Origin: Paramacrobiotus metropolitanus
Lineage: Eukaryota > Tardigrada > Eutardigrada > Parachela > Macrobiotidae
Reading direction: 5' to 3'
DNA: 64,000 bases
NCBI RefSeq assembly: GCF_019649055.1
Contig: NW_026570347.1
Span: 306,731 to 370,730, forward strand
Shown here: positions 1 through 10,127 of the stretch, piece after piece
Layout: each line of letters begins with the position of its first letter
Numbering within the stretch: the first letter of the stretch is position 1
Notes under the pieces: generated by a model
Told to the model about the DNA's origin: nothing
Seen by the model: only the letters and a program-made list of their open reading frames with translations
Databases searched by the model: none
Translations under genes and position numbers: made by a program

Positions 1-185
1 GAATGAGAAATGAGGTATCAGGAATGAGACAAGCAATGAGAAATGAGAAATGAGAAATGAGGTATGAAGTACGAGAAATGAGGTACGAGCAATGAGGAAT
101 GAGGAATGACATATTAGAAATGAGTCAAGCAATGAGAAATGAGAAAGGAAGTATGAGGAATGAACACTGATGTACGATCAACAGT
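1..185. repeat. Degenerate purine-rich tandem repeat
   Basis: The first 185 bases are variants of GAATGAGAAATGAGGTAT, with units of roughly 7-20 bases built from GAATGAG, AAATGAG and GTATGAG. This is a decayed simple repeat or minisatellite cut by the window edge. No coding signal is visible. Confidence 0.75.
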
Positions 186-693
186 CGTGAACAACGATAA
201 ATCAGGTACCTGTATGTTTTTCAATCAGTTATTCGTAATTTACTACGAATAATCAATTCTTTTTCGAATTATTTTAGTTGCAAATGTAGTGGTTCGATTG
301 TTAATATTAGTTTTATTATTGCAGTTTTCTTGCCGGAGTACACTAAAATGTCGAATTATGGGTAACACTAAAGCAGTGTATAAATTTTATAAAATGATTA
401 GTACCGGTTTTAGGTTTTTGGAAAAAGGACCAGTGGTTAATATATCTTGTGATGTATTCCATCAACGCCATCAGGGTTGTTTCGGGTCTTTAGCTTTGAC
501 ACTAGGGTATGCAAAAATTTTTTGGACACCGTCGGTTGCTACAAGGTAAACCACCCGGCAAAATAAATATTTAGATTATTCATAGCTAAATTAATACAGT
601 TAAACAGTATGCTTGATAAATTTATTATCCAAGCAAAATTTTATATAGTTTCAAATATTTTCAGATTGATTTCAGCTGCGGTAGAGGATTACT
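186..693. other. AT-rich stretch, no supported gene
   Basis: A plus-strand frame stays open at 289-549 (86 codons) with a hydrophobic start, but I recognise no family in it. It is recorded only as an unconvincing open frame. Confidence 0.3.
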
Positions 694-900
694 ATGAGCG
701 CTACTTTGTCGATTCCGGTGTTGCGTCCGCTTTGGAACCAGATGGTATTATTGGAAAAATTAACTACCCTTGCCAGTTGCAAGAATCGCAACGTACGAGT
801 CCAGTTACTAGAAACAGCTTTTGGACTGTTATTGGAGAAGGATCAAAACAGACAAAAACCAGACCAATTCATAAGATGGCCACGCAATTTCTTAAACTAA
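694..900 (+). CDS. Possible small helical Polinton structural protein (remnant)
   Basis: A 68-codon frame begins with an ATG and contains LEKLTTLASCKNRNVRVQLL. This resembles the amino-terminal helix of a small structural protein found in Polintons, which in element 2 (37425-37751) reads LQNLKPRQRRVLMSYMSK. The glycine-rich hydrophobic tail of that family is not seen, so this would be a truncated copy. Support comes from order: in element 2 the small helical protein, integrase, penton, core and major capsid lie in that order, and here the candidate is followed by integrase, penton, core and capsid in the same order. The match is short, so confidence is low. Confidence 0.25.
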   Translation: MSATLSIPVLRPLWNQMVLLEKLTTLASCKNRNVRVQLLETAFGLLLEKDQNRQKPDQFIRWPRNFLN

Positions 901-1269
901 CGTATGGACAGATAAGTACTTCGTTTATTATAGATCGTTAATATTATTGTTATATTATAGATAGGTTCCAAAAATGAACTGTGTGAAAGCGGGAATTAAA
1001 AACATAAGCAACTAGTATATTCTCAAGAATAATCATCTCAAGCGTATTCAAGTTACGCTTTTTCAATTTATGCACAACAAACGCCAACATAATTAACGTA
1101 TGCATAATTACCTAGTAATCAACTCTTTATGATTTGTTTTGATTAAATTAAATAAGGACGTTGGAGAAAAAATATTCTAACGTCATTAAAAATTGGCAAA
1201 ATCTAAGAAATTGATTGCGAAATGTATTGTGTTGCAGTGAAAAAGTAATAACTGTATCAACGTCGTGTA
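901..1269. other. AT-rich intergenic stretch with one GTAATCAACT motif
   Basis: No convincing reading frame. At 1113-1122 it holds GTAATCAACT, the reverse complement of the AGTTGATTAC motif that recurs through element 1. That is weak evidence that element 1 begins left of here. Confidence 0.4.
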
Positions 1270-2919
1270 ATGCCATCGTTTTGTAGGTCGAACGAAATAT
1301 ACCACATTAGGGCTGTTCGAAATAATCCAGAAACAGAGTCGCTGAACGTAATTGAAGCCGCCGTTGCGAAGGACGTTATTTATGCTCAAGCTCTGGATAT
1401 TTCCTTATCGTCCTCGATATTCACCGACGAGGATATGCTTCCGGGACTAATTAATATCAATTTGTGTAATACAAAGCTCGAGGAAATTTTTGCAGATTAC
1501 ATATCTGGGGCCGGTCTTTCTCGTCCATGGCTATTAATTGGCGAGTCTCTCACATCGGTTGCTGATCATTTCGAAGACTGCCTGTTTAACAGCATTAGCG
1601 TAAATTTCGGTAGGTAAGACGATTTTAGATTTTTTCTTGGATGAAAAAAAATTAGGGTTAATAAGCAAAAAATAGAAAAATTTTTTTCTGCAGGCCCAGG
1701 AGTGAAAATCTGGACTGTTTTTCCTGTACTACAAATCGAGAAGGTTGTAAGAATGTACGCTAGTTTGTTCGGTTGCTCCGATCCAGATTATCCCTCAGGT
1801 ACAGTGCTCAAAACGAGAACTTTTGCATAAGTCAACACTTTTTTACATGATTACATCATTTGACTAGAAAGGTCAAGCCACTGCATTATAGACAAAAGCA
1901 GTCCTGTGGCCATGAATTTTTCTTTAAAAGATTGGCAACTACGCCGGCTCTCCGGAAAAACTTTGGTCTTACTCCAGTATGCTTTGTTCAAGAGCCAGGC
2001 ACTGTAATGTATCTCGGCCCTGGCGTCCTTCACTCGGTAGTTAATCTCGGTGGGACAGTAAGCCAAGCGCGAAATTTTGTCGATGAAAGATGGCTCTCTG
2101 TAGTAGACACGGCTATACTGATGCGTGAAAAGGTAAAAGTTGAACTTTTACAAGACGCTCATCCTTAAAGGTGAATAAGTGGTCACATTTTTCTAACTTA
2201 TAATCTTTTTTAACCTAGTGCTCAAAGCTGCGGCAAGACGGAAATTCCAAGGTTTTATTTTCTTGGATGCGTCTTTTAAGAGAACGATTATCAGCTCGAT
2301 CCTCTGCTGCCGCACAACTGGTCAATGGTCGTCGTTTTCCTGTCCGTCAGTATAAAAAATATGGAAAGTTACTGAAATCTTCTGACGCATTTATCAAAAC
2401 ATTTCCTAGCGTAATTGGACAAACGGATGTTTTTATCTTTGATTGCTTATTTAAACCAGCATTTCCGACACATTTGGTTTGATGACCTCCAATGCGTCAT
2501 TGCACTTCAGTCTATGTCATCGGAAATTCCCCTTCGTACCTCCATCCAAAAAACTGTCAGTTTAGGATTATCTGATTCCGACATTATGTTTTCCTGCCCA
2601 TACTCAGAATGTTCAAATGTTTACAAATCAAAGACTGCACTTAACGCTCACATAAGGGGAAGTCATAAAAACAAATACCTATGCAACTTGTGCTATTCAA
2701 CCAGACCTTTTAGCACCCTACACTGGTTGCAATCCCACCAAGCTACAGCCCATGGTAAAATTGTTGATATTTTGCATAACCTGAGAATCATCGAATATTT
2801 CGTTTTTGTTGTAATAAGTCGATTTCTATTTGCACAATTTTCTAAGACGCTTGCACATTTTTTAATTTTTAGGTTTGCGGACGCAAAAGAAATGCCTCAA
2901 CCAAACGGACCTGTTGTGA
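1270..2919 (+). pseudogene. JmjC-domain protein with C2H2 zinc fingers, intron-containing, frame-disrupted
   Basis: JmjC proteins are Fe(II)/2-oxoglutarate oxygenases, often histone demethylases. Exon 1 (1270-1609) ends in ADHFEDCLFNSI, matching the H-x-E/D iron site of KDM4-like JmjC domains. An intron at 1610-1693 (GTAGGT...CTGCAG) joins FG to PGVKIWTVFP. Exon 2 ends at 1798 (CAG|GTACAG). The exon from about 1867 gives FVQEPGTVMYLGPGVLHSVV, holding the distal His, then NFVDERW. After another probable intron (about 2132-2218) a basic linker follows. The last part encodes C2H2 fingers (CPYSEC...HIRGSH and CNLC...HQATAH). Intron 2755-2873 restores frame to a stop at 2917-2919. Frame changes near 1880-1960 and 2410-2480 are not clearly splice sites, so the copy is probably broken. 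It could be a host gene or cargo of element 1; it lies between two viral-looking genes. Confidence 0.55.
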
Positions 2920-3329
2920 CTGGAGCCCTGTGAATTCTGATACGGACGGAAATTTATGATTGTCTTGTCAGAAGATTATGCACAGCGTGTTTTTAATAAT
3001 GAAATTTTCAATGTTTTTATCTTCCGATGAGTTTTGTATTTACAAGCATGATATGTAAATTTAGTTTTAGGGATTTATCTTCTAATAATTTACGCTCGCG
3101 TGAATTCATCTTGTCTCGGAACATGCCATGGAAAAATTCTGCAAATAAGTAGCATGACAGCCCGTAGTCAACTTTTTCGAAGAACAAAAGCAGCATGGTA
3201 GTACATACATAACTCACATCGTTTATTAAATCGCTGAAGTCACACGGTAAATCTGATCACCGTTTACATTGAAGTGCAGAAAGAACACTAAAAAAGTGGT
3301 AATAAATGCTAGCATTATATAAATGTGCG
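2920..3329. other. Gene-poor stretch
   Basis: A 66-codon minus-strand frame (3017-3217) has no recognisable family. It contains GTAGTCAACTTTTT near 3164, a variant of the recurrent element 1 motif. Confidence 0.3.
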
Positions 3330-4459
3330 CTAAGTTCCCTGGCTCTTAATAACAAATTCATTTCCGTTGCAAGCTAGACAATGGAAACATAATCGTCTAC
3401 GTTTTCGACTTATCAACGTACAGCAGCTCATACATTTTAAACCCTGGACAAAATGTTTAAAATAATTTTTGAAAACCTGATTAATATGCCGCACATTAAA
3501 ATGACCAAAAATTTCCAGTGATGTATATCTACAATAAGGATCTACAACGTGTCCAGCGATTGGGTCTGCAGCAATTCCTTCACGCGTCACTGTGAATGTT
3601 TTCAGAGCAAGTCTGAAGTAGCTCTCGAGAGGAATCAGCGGATGCTCCATTATATTTCGATAATGATAAAAGTTGATTACACGAGTTTTGGCAATTGCCG
3701 ATGAGCTACAGTACAGCAATATCGGTACCGGAAGAGGCTATAAAAAAATAAAATTGTTTATTGAATAATAAGCGTGACAAAAGTAAGTCTCGTAGATACA
3801 TGTCTCAATACACTTTTTCAAAACTTACAAGAATAATAGAAAGTGGTGGATGCAGCTCAGTCAATGTCGGATTGGATTGCAGACGCTCTATATCCCCGAA
3901 AGTGCGTTTTCCCATTCTTATGTAACAATGACTGGCGGTGTGTCCAAAATTTCCAAAAATATCGTATAGTTTTCCTTAAGAACAACGCAAGTCAAACGTC
4001 GAGCTGCAGATTGCTTGGCTACGATAGTGCCTGATCCGCTTCCGGCAGCGTGCAATTTTGATTAGGAATGCTTACTTCACAAGTATAGACTGTGGTGTTC
4101 CCGGAACCGCTACGAGAGCGATGGTGATATTCAATATCAAAATTTAAAACAATAGCGATATTTTCGAGAAGCCTGTGGTAAGGAATCGAAACGTCTTAAG
4201 AGGGCTCATCAAGTGAATTTAAAAGTCGTGAGTGGTAGTTTCTCAATAAAATAGACAAAAGTTTTTTAGCTGCGTCTTGCCTGGCAGTAACAATCGAACG
4301 ACCAACACCTTCGGAGAAAATATCCTCAGTAGAAATCCCAGCGCGGTGTTTGCAGATTAACGGCTCGTTTTTATTTTTGGTCAAAGTTTTATAGCAAACA
4401 CTGAAACCTAGTATCTTAGTGACAATGTTAACGATAACATAGAAATGTTTCCGCACCAT
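3330..4459 (-). pseudogene. Protein with two dsRNA-binding motifs and an eIF2-beta-like zinc domain, broken
   Basis: Reading leftwards from the ATG at 4457-4459, the first dsRNA-binding motif ends in EGVGRSIVTARQDAAKKLL. An in-frame TAA (4196-4198) follows. The same frame then enters a second motif (YHRLLENIAIVLNFDIEYHH) whose end, GSGTIVAKQSAARRL, is one frame over near 4040. A likely intron (GTAAGT donor near 3833, acceptor TTTTATAG at about 3739) leads to the last exon. That exon has an eIF2-beta/eIF5-type region with KTRVINF, then GHFNVRHINQVFKNYFKHF, then a zinc ribbon CMSC-x14-CLAC. In eIF2-beta this domain supports GTP hydrolysis control on eIF2. Together with dsRNA binding it suggests interference with, or mimicry in, the dsRNA-to-eIF2 stress pathway; that role is inference. 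The zinc spacing is shorter than in cellular eIF2-beta (about x17). Confidence 0.6.
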
Positions 4460-4772
4460 TTCAGATGTTGTTTCAATGGTTCTAATTTTTGTATTAAATG
4501 GCTAGCTGATAAGCATCGCAAACCCGCCCTCTCGTGAGAAAGCGAGAAGTTAAGTTATCTTAAATCTACTACCTCGCTCACAGTTCATGATAAAAATGCA
4601 TCGATGCAATGTACTAACAACGCCACTTGTGTTTAGCTGACGAAATTTGTTCGCAATTTCAACCGCATTTACTTCGTAATTTTGACAAAATAAATTAGAT
4701 TACGATATTAAGCGGAAGCGGAAAAGATTTGGAAAGAATTCACGTTGAATAAGGTACGAAAAAGTTAATACA
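4460..4772. promoter_or_regulatory. Divergent intergenic region
   Basis: This stretch of 313 bases separates the minus-strand dsRNA-binding/eIF2-beta gene from the plus-strand integrase remnant, so it should hold both promoters. I see no clear TATA box or repeat. Confidence 0.35.
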
Positions 4773-5400
4773 ATGTCGGTTTCAGAGCACCGTAGAAAGT
4801 TGAACTTATTAAAGCAAATTTATACTGATGTTAATTCACCGGCTTATCTATCTGGAGCTTCTACGCTGTACACTGTAGCTAAAGAGGAGGAAGCAGCAAA
4901 ACGTGTAAAAATCACACATAAGGATGTGAAAGATTTTCTATCTCAACAATCTACGTATACTTTACACAAACCTTTAAGAATTAAATTTAATAAGCTTAAA
5001 AACTTTTGTATCGGTGTTGATAATGTTTGGCATGCAGACTTAGTCGAAATGCAAAAGCTGCATCCCTTCTAAGATAAAAGAAAAACCAGCTAATGTAACG
5101 CTTAAAAATCAATCGACTCTATTTAAACAAGGACAAGAAAAAGGTTTTATTAAATTGGAAAAACCGGCATTCAAGATTGGTGATTTAGTACGGATATTAT
5201 TAAAAAAGAAAAAATTTGAAAAAGGTGACACAAGAAATTTTTCTGATACCCTATTTCATATCCAACGGATTATATATGGCCCAGTAATAACATACAATCT
5301 AATAACAGCAGACAAGGAAAAAGTTATCGTTACCGATGGTGAACGGGCCGCGCAGTTTTATAAAGAAGATCTTTCTCGTGTTAGGTATGCTCTTTTATGA
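4773..5400 (+). pseudogene. Polinton/adintovirus integrase remnant with deleted catalytic core
   Basis: The first part (4773-5072) is the amino-terminal zinc-binding-like and pre-core region of a retroviral-type Polinton integrase, with KDVKDFLSQQSTYTLHKP and then NVWHADLVEMQ, which holds the first Asp of the DDE triad. A shifted frame from about 5070 contains the integrase carboxy-terminal domain (KPAFKIGDLVRI, KFEKG). In element 2 these blocks are separated by about 150 residues that include the second Asp and the Glu. Here that region is gone and there is no chromodomain. The enzyme cannot be active. It identifies element 1 as Polinton/adintovirus-derived and marks the start of the capsid gene block. 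Confidence 0.8.
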
Positions 5401-5448
5401 TAAGTTATCTCCGAATGTCTAAATTTTCTTCCCTTGAAATTGTAGATT

Positions 5449-6310
5449 ATGATGGATGGATTTTATGTGATTATGCACAGTGCAGCGGCTCCCGGAAGTG
5501 AAGCACTCTCTCTAAAGAATACACCGACAATTTTTTCAAACAAGCAGCACTACCCTACACTTTCTATTCGCAATCAAGAACAACCGTGGGAGGTTGCGCG
5601 GATTAGAGCTTATACCTCAGCAGATTTAACCCAGATCCCTATTGAGCAAAGAATATTGACCTTTTTTCGTGAACGGACAGTACATCAACGCTCACCTTTC
5701 GCAAGTGGACTTTGAGTCACCAGCTGACCTTGTATCAGCAGTTCGCAAAGCAACGGATACAGTAATATCAGGAATCTCAAGCATTCCGCGTCCAAAACTT
5801 TTGTTGCAGGACGGAAAGTTTACTTGGAAAAGCGATACTCAAGCACTTCAAATTCTGAATCGCGGAAATCTTCTGTCAGTGTGTTTAGGATTGCCACGTG
5901 ATGAAGACGTACATAATTCCAGAGTTTGCGTGTTGAATTCTTTTGTTCCGGACAAGAATTTTTCTATGTGCATTGATACATCGACGATACGGAACCGTAT
6001 GTTGGTCGATAATAACCGTGGATTACGACAGGTTTTGCTAGGAATGACTAATGTTGCTGCATCACCGGTTGGAAACGCGCCGGAAAGTGTATTAAGAATA
6101 ACAGCAATAGCCGACCTGCAGAAAGGTTATGAACCACGTTCAGTCACCTATTTTCCAGTGCATAATTGGTTTTTTAACGCGAACCCACTGTTTCGCATCC
6201 AATTAGATTGGAAAATGTTGTGGAGTGATGATATGATCGGCGAAACCACTATAACGCTGCATTACCGCAAGGTGAAAGCTCCACTTTCTGACGAATCATT
6301 GTTTTATTAA
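5449..6310 (+). pseudogene. Penton-like minor capsid protein (element 1), one frameshift
   Basis: The protein starts MMDGFYVIMHSAAAPGSEAL and aligns in layout with the element 2 penton-like gene (34816-35669). Both have an amino-terminal FY-(V/I)-hydrophobic strand, a 'write-to-membrane-edge' jelly-roll region, then IL-x-hydrophobic and a conserved LG(L/F) block. In Polintons this single jelly-roll protein forms the capsid vertices. The frame changes at a run of six T (about 5660-5668): the first frame ends at 5715 and the second, in register with the homologue, runs to 6310. A single-base indel in a homopolymer explains it, and could be a sequencing error. It is followed by core and major capsid genes on the same strand, as in element 2. 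Confidence 0.7.
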
Positions 6311-6741
6311 GTGTTGTTCTTTAGTTTGACCTGTGTTATGATTTCTACTGGCATTAGTTATTTCATTTTATTATCCAACAATTTTATCATGCAGAAAATA
6401 GTTGAGTTTGTGCGTTTTTTTAAATCATTTTGTTTGTAGTGTCGGTTGTGTGATGAGGCATGCATGCTACAGTATTGTTTCGAACCAGTAATTCTGAGAG
6501 CCTCGTAGTTTATAGAGACATTGACTGTTGCAAGCGCTTATCATGCGATTGAGTTGTGTGAGTTTACCGCGTGATAAAAATCTGATAAATTTTTCTGCAG
6601 AAAGTTGATTGCGATCTGATTGTGTAATGCAATATAACAGAAGATTATAATCAAAAATCAACCGCTGAGCAGTCACACTGCACACTACACCCTGCGTACG
6701 GACAACGAGTATAAATTGCAATGTGGTACTGGAATCAATAA
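6311..6741. other. Gap between penton-like and core genes
   Basis: No supported gene. In element 2 this position is occupied by a 128-residue minor capsid protein, so a decayed homologue may lie here, but I could not recognise it in any frame. It contains AAAGTTGATTGC at 6600-6611, near the recurrent motif. Confidence 0.4.
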
Positions 6742-6969
6742 TTGATAGAGGTCGGTGGCTGCCACAGATTTTACATTTTTTCAAAAACGGCTGGCCGTAA
6801 GAGACGAAACAAGAAAAAGCCTTCCAGACGGCGAGTAGTTAAGCGCACTATTGTTCAATCAACTGTAATACGCCCTGTTCGTCGGCGAAGAAGAAAAACT
6901 AAACCAAGTTTCCGCACGGGATTGTTCCAAAAAGTTGTAAGAGGAAGAACCTTAGCTTCGATTGTTTAG
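6742..6969 (+). CDS. Small highly basic core/DNA-condensing protein (element 1)
   Basis: The frame has no ATG near its start (it opens after a TAA at 6739-6741), so the first exon may be missing or spliced on. The recognisable part is very rich in Lys and Arg (GRKRRNKKKPSRRRVVKR and RPVRRRRRKTKP). Basic proteins of this size in adenoviruses and Polintons package DNA. Its place directly before the major capsid gene, with 3 bases between stop and ATG, fits such a role. The element 2 protein in the same position (34316-34702) shares only a basic carboxy-terminus, so homology is uncertain. Confidence 0.5.
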   Translation: MIEVGGCHRFYIFSKTAGRKRRNKKKPSRRRVVKRTIVQSTVIRPVRRRRRKTKPSFRTGLFQKVVRGRTLASIV

Positions 6970-6972
6970 AAA

Positions 6973-8508
6973 ATGGCAACAGGAAAAGCGCAAAGAACTG
7001 TAGAAAGATTTCCAGAGCAATTACAACTTTTTAAACCACCAGTATCACAATCGATCATAGTAGCTAGTAACACAGCGGAGCTGTTACCTATTAATCAAGT
7101 AGTCAACAATTCCGAAGTTATTGAATTTTTAATTCCACCATCACAGGACTGTTTAGGCATAAAATCCTGAATACGCGCTTAACATGTAATCAACTTTGAA
7201 AATCATATTTCCAGACTTATCGGACATTTTTCTGTATATGAGATGCCAAATACTAAGTAAAGATTCAACAAAACCATTAGGTCCTATCAAAACCAAACCA
7301 GCCGTTGTGAAACGGGCGTTAGACGGAAGCGAAGCACCAGCCAATGCGGTAGTGTCATCGGCACAAAATCAATCAAACTCAGCGGTTGAACAAAGTACAG
7401 CAGACTTACCCAGCGTAGAAGAAACGGTTGAAGGGCTCACCAGTGAACAGCAGACACATTACTCTAATTTACTTACTACTCACGGAATTAGAGATGCCGC
7501 AGCAGTTAATTTATTATTGTATATGTGCTTCGAGAGGTGTGAAGTTGAACTTAATGGAACGCCGCTGGTTGTCAGCTACAATAATTATGGATATAAAGGA
7601 TTTTTTCATACATTATTAAATTACTCAAGAGGAGTCAAGAAAAATTTATTGAGAAATATTTTATGGAAAAAAGACAAGATTAACGACAAACGCCCTGAAC
7701 AAAGCATGGACCACACAAATTTATTAGTACTTAAGAGCAATGAAAGTTTAATTGCACGATACAATATTACAAAGGAAGGTACTCCGTTTGAAATGTTGGG
7801 ACGGATTATGCATGAATTGTTTCATTTAGATAACTACTTATTACCAGAAGTCGCTGTCAAAATAAAGCTATATAAAAGGAATCCTGGTTTCTATCTTATG
7901 TCAAACGACCAGTATCCTGACTACTACCTTAACATACTGGATATGAGACTACTCACGCGATTCGTTAAAATTACGCCAAAAGTTCATAATCAAGCTGAGA
8001 AACGTCTTTCAAGTCAACCGGCGATTTACACAATGTATGCGGTAACTGACGTCAAAACTCGTGCTTTAATTCCTGGATCGAGACAATACACTCTAGATAA
8101 TTTTTTCGGCTCAGAAAAAATGCCGAACACACTTGTTTTTGCAATGGTTACGCATGACGCATTTACTAGCAGTTATAAAAAAACCCCTTAAACTTCCAAC
8201 ATTTCAATCTCGAAGAAATTACCTTAGTCGTTGATAATCAACTATACTCGTACACAATGGACTTTGAAAAAGGGCAGTATGCCCTTCTGTTCACTGCTTT
8301 GGCATGTCAGTTAGGCAATAAAGACTTTGCCTGCTCATCTGACACATCGTATCTTGATCTCAAGTACGGAACCAATATATTTCCATTTGACCTAACCCCC
8401 AGTCACAGTACTGAAGACATTCCAATCGAACGTAAACATTTTGCGCGACTAGAGTTAAAGTTTGCCACAGCATTAAAAGAACCAGTAGAGTTATTAGTGT
8501 GTTATTAG
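6973..8508 (+). CDS. Major capsid protein, double jelly-roll type (element 1), spliced, one frameshift
   Basis: This is the hexon-like shell protein. Starting at the ATG of 6973, the first exon ends at 7150 and an intron (7151-7214) joins SQD to YLSDIFLYM, changing frame exactly as needed. The second exon runs to 8191. A run of A7C4 at about 8177-8188 then costs one frame, and the protein resumes with NFQHFNLEEITLVVD and ends ELLVCY. The element 2 major capsid protein (445 aa) matches in blocks: FLIPPS versus FFIPPS near the start, a central LL..S region, and FDLTPSHS versus FDLTPGHT near the end. Apart from the homopolymer frameshift the gene looks complete, so it may have decayed little or may contain an assembly indel. 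Confidence 0.75.
7151..7214 (+). other. Intron-like insert in element 1 major capsid gene
   Basis: 64 bases beginning GTTTAG and ending TTTCCAG. Removing them shifts the reading frame from that of 6973 to that used downstream and gives a homologous join (PPSQDY|LSDI). It contains GTAATCAACTTT about 25 bases before the AG, where a branch point would be expected. Confidence 0.75.
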
Positions 8509-8757
8509 TGTATTAGTGTGTGTGTGTGTAGAGTTATTAGTGTTTTCAGAGCAAGCTCGAGTTTTTAATATAGACAAACATAAAAAGCTGATACCTGTTT
8601 TGTAGTAAAGTTATGTTCTCATTTTATTGTGCTTGCCTTCCACTTGTGATAATTCTGTATAAAGCAATTAATATCGTACTTCATGTGTTTTTATTGCAAT
8701 ATTTCACTGATTTGTGTATACCCTAGTATTTGTAAGGCACAACTACAAACTCATAAA
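8509..8757. other. Intergenic, TG-repeat containing
   Basis: A short repeat of GTTATTAGTGT/TGTGTG lies just after the capsid stop (8500-8545). The rest is AT-rich between convergent genes and may hold 3' ends. No gene seen. Confidence 0.4.
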
Positions 8758-9426
8758 CTATTTTTTCGTAACATCACACGGCTCACATAGCGAGTTACAA
8801 AGTGCATCTTCAAAAATAGACATAATTAAAGAGAAAATAGCTTGTTCATCATCATCAGCGGGTATTCTGTGGCAGTTTGCTTGGGTTTGTAAGACCTGTT
8901 CGTAACCTTGCTGAACTTTGCTCAGGTTATCAACTGCTATGTCGGCAAGTGTAGGGTCCGCTACTAGGCGTACAATTATACGACGAAAAGCCTTTGTAGG
9001 AGGTATATCCATGAAAAAAGTTAAGTCTGAAGAAATGTGAAATAACCTGTTTTCTACATCAGTAATCCAATTTACACCATGACCTCTAGCATAGGCATAA
9101 GCAATGCCAGACATAGTGTACCGATCAACAATAACTATTTTGTTATCAGATAAATCTTTTTCTATTTGTTCTTTTTACATTCCCCGTTGTATCGCAAAAA
9201 GTAGCTGAACAAATTGTAAGTGGATTACGTCCTTCATTCGCAGCACACGTTCCATAAATGTAGAAATATGCAAATCGTCATATAAATCTGCGACATCAGG
9301 AAAATTATAATATTTTACGGTATGACCTGAACGCGTAAGAGATTGGAATAAAAGCGTCGACTGCGTAGATTTTCCCGATGCATTTATTCCTTCAAACGCA
9401 ATCAGAAGTCCTCTAGATTTTGTCAT
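8758..9426 (-). pseudogene. tmk: Thymidylate kinase (element 1), one nonsense codon
   Basis: dTMP kinase makes dTDP for DNA synthesis. From the ATG at 9424-9426 the protein has the P-loop FEGINASGKST (about residues 11-21), the LFQSLTRSGHTV helix and an FPD strand. After an in-frame TAA (9175-9177) it has IVIVDRYTMSGIAYAYARG, the DRY-x-x-SG signature, and the lid and carboxy-terminal helices. Total length, about 222 codons, matches cellular and viral enzymes. The stop falls in the segment equivalent to the NRWE region of thymidylate kinases, with no frame change. With the reductase small subunit (11509) it forms a nucleotide-supply set common in large DNA viruses but unusual for a Polinton-type element. 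Confidence 0.8.
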
Positions 9427-9460
9427 ATTACATTCAGAATTTTCATGGTTGTAGAGTGTA

Positions 9461-10023
9461 TCATGGCAGTACTAAACTATTAAGGCAAAAAAGCGACACG
9501 CCTACTTCCGGTGCTACGTCACGATAAGGCAAGCCATCCACCAGCGCTATGCTTTACGGCTCGTATGCTCCATAGGTTGCTATGATAAGCGCTTTGAGGT
9601 TTGTTCAAGTTCAATACGAGTGACCTACAGCTTAGAAGAAAGAGAAAAATTTTAAGATTTCTGATGTATAGTTTGTGTGGAGTTTGGGCTGATTGGAGGA
9701 TTCAGAAAGGTTCCGAAGTGTATGCAGTTTGCTTACAACGGTCGGTCTACCGACCGTTGAATTGACTTTGTATGGTAACTCGATTTGCTTTCAAAACGTT
9801 TTTAAAACCTTAGTTCGCCTTTTTTACTGTAAACGTTTGCACCAGAAAACGTAAAATTTTCTGGGCTTTCTTTTGAACTATACCACGATGATTTTGTTGT
9901 ACGATAAAGCGAAATACATTTACCGTACCACCAATAGAAGTATGTGGCGTATACACAACGGCTTGCCTTAGTATTGCGCAATCGAATTCGCTTTGCTGCC
10001 TTAATAGTATAGTACTGCCATGA
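9461..10023. repeat. Inverted duplication around a 24-base hairpin
   Basis: Bases 9461-9494 (TCATGGCAGTACTAAACTAT then TAAGGCAAAAAAGCG) recur inverted at 9990-10023 with about four mismatches; a further TAAGGCAAGCC is shared beyond each arm. Between them, 9736-9759 is a perfect palindrome: arm CAACGGTCGGT, a CT loop, then ACCGACCGTTG. The right arm lies inside the 9802-10098 frame. Confidence 0.7.
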
Positions 10024-10098
10024 GTGTATAGATAAAGTTCCAGGATATATAGGTTGACAATCTTTTTTAAAGTAATAAACTACGATTTCTATCAGCAT
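9802..10098 (-). CDS. Unrecognised 98-residue protein
   Basis: An ATG-started frame with aromatic-rich and basic composition (HSWQYYTIKAAKRIRLRN, CVYATYFYWWYGKC). I do not recognise it. It sits between thymidylate kinase and a Q/N-rich gene, all on the minus strand, so the three may be one transcription block. Part of its coding sequence is duplicated in inverted orientation at 9461-9494. It occupies roughly the position where a protease might be expected after the capsid genes, but no HW, D or C catalytic motif of adenain is visible. Confidence 0.4.
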   Translation of the reverse strand: MLIEIVVYYFKKDCQPIYPGTLSIHSWQYYTIKAAKRIRLRNTKASRCVYATYFYWWYGKCISLYRTTKSSWYSSKESPENFTFSGANVYSKKGELRF

Positions 10099-10127
10099 TT
10101 TACTTAGCGGAAGGCAGGCACTGAAAG

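Noticed and set aside
3843-4034. Plus-strand open frame
   Set aside because: Shadow of the minus-strand dsRNA-binding/eIF2-beta gene.
6467-6784. Minus-strand 105-codon frame with CKICG start
   Set aside because: Overlaps the start of the basic core gene, has no family signal, and lies in a block read on the plus strand.
9802-10098. Element 1 protease
   Set aside because: No catalytic His, acidic or Cys motif of adenain in any frame here.
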